Shown: piece by piece, positions 1 to 5,561 of the stretch
Layout of the letters: every line of letters begins with the position of its first letter
Numbering within the stretch: the first letter of the stretch is position 1
Source of the DNA: JAJAZB01 sp964244295
GTDB lineage: Bacteria; Bacteroidota; Bacteroidia; Cytophagales; Spirosomataceae
DNA: 5,561 bases
Direction of reading: 5' to 3'
Assembly: GCA_964244295.1 (NCBI GenBank)
Contig: CAXTIG010000084.1
Location: 1 to 5,561, forward strand
The notes under the pieces: model-generated
What the model saw: the letters and a program-made list of their open reading frames with translations, nothing else
The model's database searches: none
Told to the model about the DNA's origin: nothing
Position numbers and translations under genes: made by a program

Positions 1-52
1 TACAGTACAAATATAGCGCAACTACCTGTAAATCAACAAAAAGACAAGTCTA
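1..52. repeat. Left copy of a perfect 52-bp inverted repeat, probably the end of a mobile element
   Basis: This stretch is identical over 52 bases to the reverse complement of 5507-5558. Similarity stops abruptly at 52/53 (CTG inside the window here, GTA at the other copy), which marks the inner boundary of the repeated element. The repeat runs off the window edge, so 52 bp is a minimum. The inner end reads TAGACTTGTC on the minus strand and contains the short inverted pair AGAC-TT-GTCT, as the tip of an insertion sequence might. No transposase coding sequence is visible, so the family cannot be named. It interrupts the RHS-family gene and supplies its last five codons and stop. A contig end broken at a multicopy repeat would look the same. 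Confidence 0.85.
8..40 (-). promoter_or_regulatory. Candidate Bacteroidota-type promoter inside the left repeat, reading out of the window
   Basis: On the minus strand TTTG (40-37) is followed after 21 bases by TATATTTG (15-8). This fits the Bacteroidota housekeeping consensus of a -33 TTTG and a -7 TAnnTTTG box at about the expected distance. It points leftward, away from the window genes and into the unseen part of the repeat, as expected for a transposase promoter near an element's 5' end. The identical promoter is in the right copy. The call rests on consensus matching only. Confidence 0.5.
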
Positions 53-1790
53 CTGTATAAGTTATCTTACCATTAGAAGCTGATTCATTGTCGGCTTCCT
101 CAACTTTTATATAGGCTACGTGAGGTAATCCATTTGGCACATTCTGAGCGTTTGAATTGACGTGTAAAAACGGACAATCCCATACACAATTATCAATTCC
201 TGTCTGTGGACAAGGCCCGGTATTTCTAATTGTCTGTCTCTGAAAATAGCGAGGTCGGTACATTACCCTTCCGTCCGGATAAGAATAGACTTTCTGGCGC
301 GTCACACCAGTAAGTGCATCTGTAAACTCCACTTTTCGTATTCGTAAACCGCCGATTGTTTCATCTCCTATCCGATGGGACTCATAAGTGAACAAGGTAC
401 TTCCTCCGGTTGGGTAGGTAATTTGCTTCAGAGTTCCTCCCTGCATAAAATAACCATTTGGCTCACGATTAACACTATTTCCTCCCTGAGGATATTGTAA
501 ATTTTCGTAATTTATTGTGGGAAGCAACGAGGTATTTCCCGATTGGCCATTGTAGTATCCCCAATGATCTACTCCCTTTGTATCGAAAGAGGGTACGTTA
601 TTTTCGTCATATGCAAATAGGTGAGGAGGTAAAAGACACGCTTCGTTTGTTCCAAATTCGGTTACCGAATTCAGTTTCAATCTACTGCCAGGATTTGATG
701 CCACACCAACGCAATTCATCAATCCATAATCCAAGCGTACTCCTTTTACCAAACTTCCATTGGAGTCATATAATTGGATTTTATCCAACCGTTTATCAAT
801 TGATGTCGTTGCTCCGCTCGAAGATGTAAAGAGTAGATAACCATTACTGAACGTGATTTTTCTGAGTTTGAGTGCTGATATACTTAAGTTAGGGTTACTT
901 ACTGTTGATGTATTTGTACCATACCCCTGATTTGAAAGAGAGCAATCACTGGCGAAACCTCCCGATTGATAGATAGCATATACTCCCATTTCTGACCGTT
1001 GTAATGTTTGCACCAATTGATGATCTTCATACTCAAAATTGATACTATAATTGTTTGGTGAAATAATCTTAGTTAATACCCAGGATGATTTATAGTTAAT
1101 TCCTGAACCATCGTTACTATATTCAGCTTGATTGAACTCGTAACGAATACCATCGGGCGTAGTAATCTTAAAGTTACCTCCGGGACCCGTCGATTCAATC
1201 TTTAGATTCTGATACGGAACAGTCGCAATTTTAACCTGCCCGTTTTTCTTCATGAAGTAAAACCGACCAGAGTGCGAGCCGCAGCTAAAATTGAATAAAT
1301 CCGGTTGGGAATCCATCCGCCCCGCCTCCAAATCATCCATGCGATTGATGTTTTCAGCAAAAGCATCAATGTTACCCGGATTTTGAAAGAAATCGAACGT
1401 GTTCAAATATCCCTGCGCATCTTCGTCCGGCCTTCCCCGCATGGTGCGGGTAATCATCCCGCCGTAATTCAACGACCATCCGGTGCCCACCCATCCGGCA
1501 ATATCGCTCACCCGCAATCCTGCGGCGTGGTAACTCAGCGTAACGGGAACCGACAATTCCCGCTCTGAAACCTGGAAAAGTGGAAGGCTGATGTTGGGTA
1601 CGCCCGTGTGATGGGAGACGGGCATCTCGACATACTTGGCGAAGGCCGACGCGGTGGGCGAAGGCGGGTAGACCTTTGCTTTCAGACCAAGTTTTTCGGA
1701 GATACTTTGGGCATTTGCCAGTTGGCAAAATGCCCAAACGAATAGAAAGAGGAAACCCTGGAGCCAGGCGGATAGCGGTTGGCGTTTCAT
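33..1790 (-). CDS. RHS/YD-repeat family exported protein, N-terminal fragment truncated by the edge repeat
   Basis: The protein (585 aa) starts with a clear signal peptide: MKRQ, a hydrophobic stretch at about residues 8-24, and a likely cut at ANA|Q (27/28). Residues about 45-125 carry the N-terminal hallmark of large Bacteroidota RHS/YD-repeat proteins, including HTGVPNISLPL, LSYHAAGLRVSDIAGWVGTGW and RGRPDE. DHWGYYNG (408-415) and YPTGGSTLFTYE (459-470) are further recurring motifs of that group. Family members usually exceed 1,000 residues, with YD repeats that build a beta-cocoon shell and a variable C-terminal tip that is sometimes a toxin. Here the protein stops before any such repeats or tip. 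Residues 1-579 are native; from the last two bases of codon 580 onward (DLSFC and stop) the sequence belongs to the 52-bp repeat. A cysteine cluster (C527, C535, C539) lies near the break. No strong Shine-Dalgarno precedes the ATG, but the signal peptide supports this start. It is probably a disrupted, non-functional gene. Confidence 0.88.
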   Translation of the reverse strand: MKRQPLSAWLQGFLFLFVWAFCQLANAQSISEKLGLKAKVYPPSPTASAFAKYVEMPVSHHTGVPNISLPLFQVSERELSVPVTLSYHAAGLRVSDIAGWVGTGWSLNYGGMITRTMRGRPDEDAQGYLNTFDFFQNPGNIDAFAENINRMDDLEAGRMDSQPDLFNFSCGSHSGRFYFMKKNGQVKIATVPYQNLKIESTGPGGNFKITTPDGIRYEFNQAEYSNDGSGINYKSSWVLTKIISPNNYSINFEYEDHQLVQTLQRSEMGVYAIYQSGGFASDCSLSNQGYGTNTSTVSNPNLSISALKLRKITFSNGYLLFTSSSGATTSIDKRLDKIQLYDSNGSLVKGVRLDYGLMNCVGVASNPGSRLKLNSVTEFGTNEACLLPPHLFAYDENNVPSFDTKGVDHWGYYNGQSGNTSLLPTINYENLQYPQGGNSVNREPNGYFMQGGTLKQITYPTGGSTLFTYESHRIGDETIGGLRIRKVEFTDALTGVTRQKVYSYPDGRVMYRPRYFQRQTIRNTGPCPQTGIDNCVWDCPFLHVNSNAQNVPNGLPHVAYIKVEEADNESASNGKITYTVDLSFC

Positions 1791-1912
1791 GTATCAATCA
1801 AATTTTAGCTGAACCGTCCGGTGGAAAGGCAGTCAGCCGATGGTGGGTTTAGCACTAATTTTTACCGGATTTTACGATAAAATGGGTGGCGGATAGGCTG
1901 CTTAAAACCGGT
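1791..1912. other. Short gap between the SdrD/T9SS gene and the RHS-family gene
   Basis: This 122-bp gap separates two genes of the same direction, so co-transcription is possible. It holds a 10-bp palindrome AAACCGGTTT (1905-1914) that overlaps the stop codon of the upstream gene, and a weak AT-only hairpin ATTTTA-CGA-TAAAAT (1869-1883). I see no convincing terminator, TAnnTTTG promoter box or ribosome binding site for the RHS gene. Confidence 0.4.
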
Positions 1913-4588
1913 TTATTCTTTCAAGATCACGCCCGTTCGCACCACGTTACCTTCCAGCACACTCAGGACGTAATTTCCGGCGGGTAGCTTCGATAGGTTG
2001 AGGGTAGTTTTGTAGGCTCCCCTTTCCGCTGGTACGTCAAACGTCTGGAGTGATTTTCCCCCCGTGTCCATCAGTCGCAGTTGGGCTTGCGCGGCATTGG
2101 CTTTCACCCGCACGTTCAGGCGTTCGGCGACGGGATTGGGGTACAACACGAAAGTCTCGCGTTCGGAATCGGCGACCGTTTGGCCAGGTTCCGGAGCTTT
2201 GACGCTTAGGTTGCTGATGCATCCGGTGGCATCCACGACCCGCAGCGTAAAGGATTTTCCGGCACTGGCTCCGTTGCTCGTGAATACAATCCCACTTTCA
2301 GGAATTTGCAAGGCCTGTTCGTATTCGCCGCTGCCCGCGAAACGCTCGCCCTCCATCCATTCGTACCGGTCGTCGGTTCGGAAACCCGAAAGGAGGAGCA
2401 GACTTTCACCGCTGCGGGAATTCAGGTTCCATTTCGTGGTGACAGCGGGCTTGCTGTTGCAGGCGAAGCCTAAGTCGAAATGATGGGCGTTTTCGCCGAA
2501 GTCCCCGGTTTTGGTGCGGATCACCGCGAAGCCATTCACCGGGTTTGCGTCGTTGTCAATCCGGGCGTCGGTTCCGGCTTTGGCTTGGGTGAGGCGGAGC
2601 GCTTGACTGACATCAGGGGTCAGACTAACCCGAATTTCGTAGTCGGTATGGGCTTTCAGACCGCCGGGTACGTTCGTTTCGTTGAACGAGTACTGGCCTT
2701 CCGCGTCCGACTGGGTGCTGGCTACGCGCCGGTTGCCTTCCCAAAGTTCGAGCCGCAGATCGGTCAGGGGTTTTTCGCCGGGGTCCTGGATGCCGTTTTC
2801 GTCGGCGTCGAGCCAGAGCCGATCGCCGAGGGAAAGGCCGGGGCGGTCGCCGACGATTTCCACGTCGCCCACGCCGTTGGCTTTGCCGAAGGTGCCCACC
2901 TGGGCGTTGGGGTACAAGGCCCAGCCCCGGCTCGTTTTGCCGTCGCCGTTCCGGAAGGCTTTCAGGCCCCCGGTGTTGAATTCGTTGGTGGGTTCGTGGG
3001 CGGTGTTCAGGATTTCGTCGCTGCCGGGAAGCAGCGCCAGGCCTCCCGCGCCCACTTCTTCGTGGACGATGCGTTCGCCGCGCGGTACGAAGCCGTCTTC
3101 AAAATAAAACTCGCCGCCTTCGGGGCCTTGCCGGTTGCCCGCGCCTTCAGTCCGGGTGATTCCCGAGACCGCGTTGGCTTCGAGCCGGAATTGATCGGCA
3201 CCCAGGGTTCTTTTCCTGGGCATCACCCGCAAGATGTCGCCCGCCGCTACGCCCGAATAGCTGGCTCGACCCGTGGGGTCGGGTTGACCCGTGCCGGACT
3301 GGTGACCGAAGCGATCCATGAAACCAAGAATCATCGCGCCGTCAGCGTCGAACTCGATGTCGGCCAGGATGGGCTGGGGCCGGGTGGCGGTGGAGGGGTT
3401 TTCGGGGTGCAGGGCCTTGCTGAAATCATCCGTCCAGGCAAACCAGGAGCGGGCGTCGGTGCCGACGGCGGCGGTACCACGGGGGTAGTCGAGGGGCAAG
3501 CTAAGTACTTCGCGAAAGGTGCCCCCGGCTGAATTGCCCTTCGCCGGTTCGAAGACAAAGACGGTGGCGGTGAGATCGCGGGTGGATTGGGACGTTTGGG
3601 CGTCGCACACCACGCCCACGTACACGCTGCCCCGGTAGGCTTTCACGGCGAAGGGCCGGGCTACGCCGCCCCGGCAACCGGGGTCGGGTGCGGCGTAGGC
3701 CGTGACGTCGGCGCGGGTGGGTTTGGCGCTGGGGTCGGCGGGGAGGGCGATGGCGTAGAGGGTACGGTTGTGGAGGTTCATTACGTAGAGCCGCTGGCCG
3801 TCTTCGCTGACGTCCATGCCGCCTAAGCTGGTTTTTCCTACTTCCGGCAGGAGTTTGGCATCGGGGCTTTTGCTGCGCAAGTCGGCAGTGAGGCCCTCGT
3901 GCTGGTCGGGGCCGGTCTCAATGCCGAGTTCGCGGAGGGAGAGGTATGGGGTGGTTTGGCGGGTAGCCCAGTCGGTGCGGTAAATGCCGCCCGTACCCAG
4001 CGGGCCGTAGGCGACGTGCCGCTTGGCGAAGGCTCCGGAGTACAGTTGTTGCCGGGTGCGGTCAAACGCGACCGCCCACAACGCGCCTACCTGAGCAGGC
4101 GTAGCCAGGGAGACGGGCGCAGCACTTCCTTCGGTGGTTACGGCGACGAGGGCCGCGAGACTGTCCACGCCCTGATGACTGCCGGTGACGTAAAGCGGAG
4201 CCACGGCGTAGGATTGGGGGGCAGCAAATTGAGCGGGCGTGTACAGGCCCCAATTGACCTCCGCCTGCGGGCTGCGCACAAACTGCACCGGGGGCGTGGC
4301 CCTACTGCTCTGCACACCCTCGGATTCGCCCTCGAACAGGACCCGCACGGCCTGCCCGGCCGGGACGGCGAGGCGGTACTGCCCGGCGGCATCGGTTTGG
4401 GCGCGGGCTACCTCCTGCCCGGCGGCGTTGTAGGCCCGCACGCGCAGGCCCGGCAGCCCCCGCTCGGCGGCGAGGCGGGTTTCGTGGAGGCCGTTGGCGT
4501 TGGCATCGCGGAAGACCTGCCCGCTGATCTGGGCGCTGACCCAGGCGGGCACCAACAACAACAGGCTGGTGGGTAGCGATTTTAGCAT
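1913..4588 (-). CDS. Secreted SdrD-B-like / beta-propeller-like protein with T9SS type A sorting domain
   Basis: The protein (891 aa) has a signal peptide at about 1-19 (MLKSLPTSLLLLVPAWVSA). Residues about 21-115 form an SdrD-B/Cna-B-like beta-sandwich (GQVFRDANANGLHE, then DAAGQYRLAVPAG). Residues about 120-575 look like repeated blades of a propeller-like domain (WAVAFDRTRQQLYSGAF, GGMDVSEDGQRLYVMNLHN, DIEFDADGAMILGFMDR, GGLALLPGSDEI). A second SdrD-B-like domain follows at about 585-710 (LGDRLWLDADENGIQDPGE, DAEGQYSF); both have Asp/Asn-rich loops that may bind calcium. Residues 711-800 may be an Ig/PKD-like module. Residues about 811-891 are a typical T9SS type A sorting domain (FVLYPNPVAERLNV, LSKLPAGNYVLSV), which directs export through the outer membrane. 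Cysteines C305/C328 and C710/C790 could pair. The gene looks intact and is strongly GC-rich. No clear Shine-Dalgarno is seen; the signal peptide fixes the start. An adhesion or surface role is plausible, but substrate and partner are unknown. Confidence 0.92.
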   Translation of the reverse strand: MLKSLPTSLLLLVPAWVSAQISGQVFRDANANGLHETRLAAERGLPGLRVRAYNAAGQEVARAQTDAAGQYRLAVPAGQAVRVLFEGESEGVQSSRATPPVQFVRSPQAEVNWGLYTPAQFAAPQSYAVAPLYVTGSHQGVDSLAALVAVTTEGSAAPVSLATPAQVGALWAVAFDRTRQQLYSGAFAKRHVAYGPLGTGGIYRTDWATRQTTPYLSLRELGIETGPDQHEGLTADLRSKSPDAKLLPEVGKTSLGGMDVSEDGQRLYVMNLHNRTLYAIALPADPSAKPTRADVTAYAAPDPGCRGGVARPFAVKAYRGSVYVGVVCDAQTSQSTRDLTATVFVFEPAKGNSAGGTFREVLSLPLDYPRGTAAVGTDARSWFAWTDDFSKALHPENPSTATRPQPILADIEFDADGAMILGFMDRFGHQSGTGQPDPTGRASYSGVAAGDILRVMPRKRTLGADQFRLEANAVSGITRTEGAGNRQGPEGGEFYFEDGFVPRGERIVHEEVGAGGLALLPGSDEILNTAHEPTNEFNTGGLKAFRNGDGKTSRGWALYPNAQVGTFGKANGVGDVEIVGDRPGLSLGDRLWLDADENGIQDPGEKPLTDLRLELWEGNRRVASTQSDAEGQYSFNETNVPGGLKAHTDYEIRVSLTPDVSQALRLTQAKAGTDARIDNDANPVNGFAVIRTKTGDFGENAHHFDLGFACNSKPAVTTKWNLNSRSGESLLLLSGFRTDDRYEWMEGERFAGSGEYEQALQIPESGIVFTSNGASAGKSFTLRVVDATGCISNLSVKAPEPGQTVADSERETFVLYPNPVAERLNVRVKANAAQAQLRLMDTGGKSLQTFDVPAERGAYKTTLNLSKLPAGNYVLSVLEGNVVRTGVILKE

Positions 4589-4639
4589 GGTGAACTTGGG
4601 CTTTTGTTCGCTTCAAACTTCATTTTTGTCTTCCCAAAG

Positions 4640-4699
4640 GCAACCGTATTGCGTCAACTCAAGCATGACTTTACTCGCTTTATCTCAACTTACGGTTGC
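4640..4699. promoter_or_regulatory. Long-spaced inverted repeat upstream of the SdrD/T9SS gene, possible operator
   Basis: GCAACCGTA (4640-4648) and TACGGTTGC (4691-4699) are exact reverse complements separated by 42 bp. TTGCGT and TCAACT also each occur twice in or beside this interval (4649-4654 and 4696-4701; 4654-4659 and 4685-4690). The left arm lies about 50 bp before the start codon at 4588. A TATAAT-like hexamer sits on the minus strand at 4709-4704 without a matching -35 box. Binding by a dimeric regulator is possible but unsupported beyond the symmetry. Confidence 0.25.
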
Positions 4700-4726
4700 G
4701 TAAATTATACGTGTTTTCAACCCGGG

Positions 4727-4991
4727 TGACCCGGCACGAGTCACAGAATTGAGCCGTTTTGGGTCATGTTGCAATTTGATTTTTCTTGCAAAAACCTTGA
4801 AAAGTCAACTTTTTTTGATTCAAAACTTAGATTTGCTTTCGAGCAGTTTAAGTTGTTTTCGAACGGCTTAGAAACGAAAACGAATGCCCGCCTGACCCGG
4901 CACGAGTTACAAACTCGCGCCATTCAAAGACATTATAGACTCGCGCCAGTTAGGGCCACTCAATATCATCACATACTCGCGCCAGTTGGGG
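4727..4991. repeat. Cluster of five ACTCGYGCC repeats in both orientations
   Basis: The core ACTCGYGCC occurs on the minus strand at 4733-4741 and 4899-4907 (ACTCGTGCC) and on the plus strand at 4913-4921, 4939-4947 and 4975-4983 (ACTCGCGCC). The two minus copies share 15 bp (TGACCCGGCACGAGT on the plus strand, 4727-4741 and 4893-4907). The last two plus copies share 17 bp with one difference (ACTCGCGCCAGTTRGGG, 4939-4955 and 4975-4991). Copies two and three face each other and could form a stem of 10 pairs with one mismatch and a 3-nt loop (4899-4921). Plus-copy spacings are 26 and 36 bp, too irregular and too short for a CRISPR array. A REP-like dispersed element or a protein-binding array is possible. 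Confidence 0.7.
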
Positions 4992-5002
4992 GACAAAGTT
5001 CC

Positions 5003-5010
5003 TATCTTTC
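5003..5010 (+). promoter_or_regulatory. Weak plus-strand -7 box candidate (TATCTTTC)
   Basis: TATCTTTC matches the Bacteroidota -7 consensus TAnnTTTG at all fixed positions but the last. It would fire rightward, antisense to the 3' end of the lipoprotein gene. No TTTG is found at the proper -33 distance, which weakens the call. It lies 19 bp after the last ACTCGCGCC repeat and just before the 5018-5039 hairpin. Confidence 0.2.
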
Positions 5011-5017
5011 AGTACAA

Positions 5018-5039
5018 ATCCGTAGAAAATTCTACGGAT
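5018..5039 (-). terminator. Perfect 10-bp hairpin after the lipoprotein gene, possible terminator
   Basis: ATCCGTAGAA (5018-5027) and TTCTACGGAT (5030-5039) are exact reverse complements around a 2-nt AA loop. On the minus strand the hairpin begins 24 bases after the lipoprotein stop codon, a sensible place for termination. Only a very short T run (TTTGT) follows the stem, and the 2-nt loop means the top pair must open, so it may instead be a weak terminator, an RNA 3'-end stabiliser or a protein-binding site. Confidence 0.4.
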
Positions 5040-5063
5040 AATCGGGAAACCGTGGCTTCGTTG

Positions 5064-5483
5064 TTATTTGAGATAGCAGATTCCTTTTAAATCATTCGTG
5101 TAAAACAAGTCATATATTCCTCGTTTAGGTTCTAAACATATTGTTGTTTCTTTATCGTATTCATAACACCCTGTGTAACCCACTGGGTTAAGTTTGACAC
5201 CTTCTATTACTGGGGAATTTTCTTTTTTTGATTTTAACTCGAATTCATACAAACCTCCCACAACTATTTTTTTGCAGTTTTCATTTATGCTATTGGGAGC
5301 ATATGATACTATTTTCAATAAAGTATCTTTTCTTTCAGCATAAATGATATACCAAGAGTTTTTTTTATCTATTTTTTTTACAAGATAATTTGTATCACTT
5401 GAAATTGATGATATTGTCTTCCTTGTGTTTGAGCAAGAAGACGATAGCCCTATTAATAATAAAAGAGAAACTAATTTTTTCAT
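5064..5483 (-). CDS. Small cysteine-containing lipoprotein of unknown function
   Basis: The protein (139 aa) begins MKKLVSLLLLIGLSSSC, a short lipoprotein signal with likely acylation at C17 after the loose Bacteroidota-type lipobox LSSSC. The mature part has four further cysteines (C70, C106, C116, C136) that could form two disulfides, and reads as a small beta-rich domain (SWYIIYAERKDTLLKIVS, KIVVGGLYEFELKS, GIYDLFYTNDLKGICYLK). I do not recognise a named family. The frame stays open upstream to the window edge, but codons before this ATG lie largely in the 52-bp repeat, and the signal peptide fits this ATG. The preceding bases are A-rich (GAAATAACT) with no strong Shine-Dalgarno. The gene is very AT-rich, unlike the SdrD gene, which suggests separate acquisition. 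Small lipoproteins near RHS genes are sometimes proposed as immunity or accessory proteins, but nothing here shows that. Confidence 0.82.
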   Translation of the reverse strand: MKKLVSLLLLIGLSSSCSNTRKTISSISSDTNYLVKKIDKKNSWYIIYAERKDTLLKIVSYAPNSINENCKKIVVGGLYEFELKSKKENSPVIEGVKLNPVGYTGCYEYDKETTICLEPKRGIYDLFYTNDLKGICYLK

Positions 5484-5506
5484 AGTTATTTCAATGCTTG
5501 GATTAC

Positions 5507-5558
5507 TAGACTTGTCTTTTTGTTGATTTACAGGTAGTTGCGCTATATTTGTACTGTA
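5507..5558. repeat. Right copy of the perfect 52-bp inverted repeat
   Basis: This is the exact reverse complement of 1-52. The inner boundary is at 5506/5507, 23 bp upstream of the lipoprotein ATG, so the element probably replaced or displaced that gene's native promoter. The last 13 bases of the window (5549-5561, TTGTAC-T-GTACAA on the plus strand) form an odd-centred palindrome lying partly in the repeat. The two copies have their inner ends facing each other across the window. Confidence 0.85.
5519..5551 (+). promoter_or_regulatory. Candidate Bacteroidota-type promoter inside the right repeat, reading out of the window
   Basis: TTTG (5519-5522) is followed after 21 bases by a perfect TAnnTTTG box, TATATTTG (5544-5551). 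It reads rightward, away from the lipoprotein gene, and is the mirror image of the promoter in the left repeat. The palindrome at 5549-5561 overlaps the end of the -7 box and would lie near the transcription start, where it could act as an operator or leader hairpin. Confidence 0.5.
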
Positions 5559-5561
5559 CAA

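Larger units (their letters stand above)
4589..5063. other. Intergenic region with a short-repeat cluster and hairpins
   Basis: This 475-bp stretch separates the lipoprotein gene from the SdrD/T9SS gene and holds no convincing coding sequence. From left to right it contains a 9-bp inverted repeat with a 42-bp spacer (4640-4699), five copies of ACTCGYGCC in both orientations (4733-4983), an AT-rich stretch (about 4767-4880) with small inverted repeats such as GTTTTCG/CGAAAAC (4855-4881), and a perfect 10-bp hairpin (5018-5039). Possible reading frames of 60-91 codons here cross the repeats, lack family features, and are not called. Confidence 0.7.

Noticed and set aside
1869..1883. Hairpin ATTTTA-CGA-TAAAAT as a terminator of the SdrD/T9SS gene
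   Set aside because: The stem is only six A/T pairs and no T run follows it, so it is too weak to support.
2480..3532. A 350-codon open frame on the plus strand
   Set aside because: It lies wholly antisense to the SdrD/T9SS gene. Its Gly/Val/Ala-rich, motif-free translation is the usual by-product of GC-rich coding sequence on the other strand.
3899..4576. A 225-codon open frame on the plus strand
   Set aside because: It is antisense to the signal peptide, SdrD-B and propeller-like coding region of the intact minus-strand gene and shows no domain features of its own.
4801..4815. AAAGT-CA-ACTTT followed by T residues as a plus-strand terminator
   Set aside because: The stem is short and AT-rich with a 2-nt loop, and no plus-strand gene exists upstream for it to end.
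4727..4991. A possible CRISPR array from the short repeats
   Set aside because: The shared unit is only 9-17 bp, occurs in both orientations and has spacings from 26 to over 150 bp, unlike a CRISPR array.
4766..5041. A 91-codon plus-strand frame in the intergenic region
   Set aside because: It crosses the ACTCGCGCC repeats and the 5018-5039 hairpin, has no recognisable family or signal peptide, and its apparent internal repetition (LAPV) comes from the DNA repeats.
5484..5561. Extending the lipoprotein upstream to a TTG at the window edge (165 aa)
   Set aside because: The extra 26 residues are mostly encoded by the 52-bp repeat and would bury the lipoprotein signal; the MKKLVSLLLLIG start is far more natural.

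Overview
The window looks like accessory chromosomal DNA from a Bacteroidota bacterium, most likely Cytophagales (Spirosoma/Runella-like). The clues are a C-terminal type IX secretion (T9SS) sorting domain, a Bacteroidota-type RHS/YD-repeat N-terminus, a small lipoprotein, genes without clear Shine-Dalgarno sequences, and a good match to the Bacteroidota -33/-7 promoter consensus. The genus is an inference.

All three convincing genes are on the minus strand. In transcription order (right to left) they are: a small AT-rich lipoprotein gene (5064-5483); a 475-bp intergenic stretch (4589-5063) with a hairpin and five copies of a short ACTCGYGCC repeat; a large GC-rich gene for a secreted SdrD-B-like/beta-propeller-like/T9SS protein (1913-4588); a 122-bp gap; and an RHS/YD-repeat family gene (33-1790) that keeps its signal peptide and N-terminal part but ends early.

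The most striking structure is a perfect 52-bp inverted repeat at the two window edges (1-52 and 5507-5558). It runs off both edges, so its full length is unknown. On the left it cuts the RHS gene and supplies its last codons and stop. On the right it lies 23 bp upstream of the lipoprotein start codon. Each copy holds a Bacteroidota-type promoter (TTTG-N21-TATATTTG) pointing out of the window. The simplest reading is that both edges lie just inside the 5' ends of two inverted copies of one mobile element, probably an insertion sequence. The window would then be the DNA between them, possibly a contig broken at these repeats. Inversion or composite-transposon behaviour is possible but not shown.

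No clear functional link joins the three genes. The two large ones are probably both exported cell-surface or secreted proteins, and the lipoprotein is an orphan of unknown function. Base composition varies sharply: by hand count one 60-base line of the SdrD gene is 80% GC, the 5' part of the RHS gene 57%, its 3' part 35%, and the lipoprotein gene 28%. This suggests a mosaic region. I saw no tRNA, rRNA, CRISPR array or complete transposase gene.
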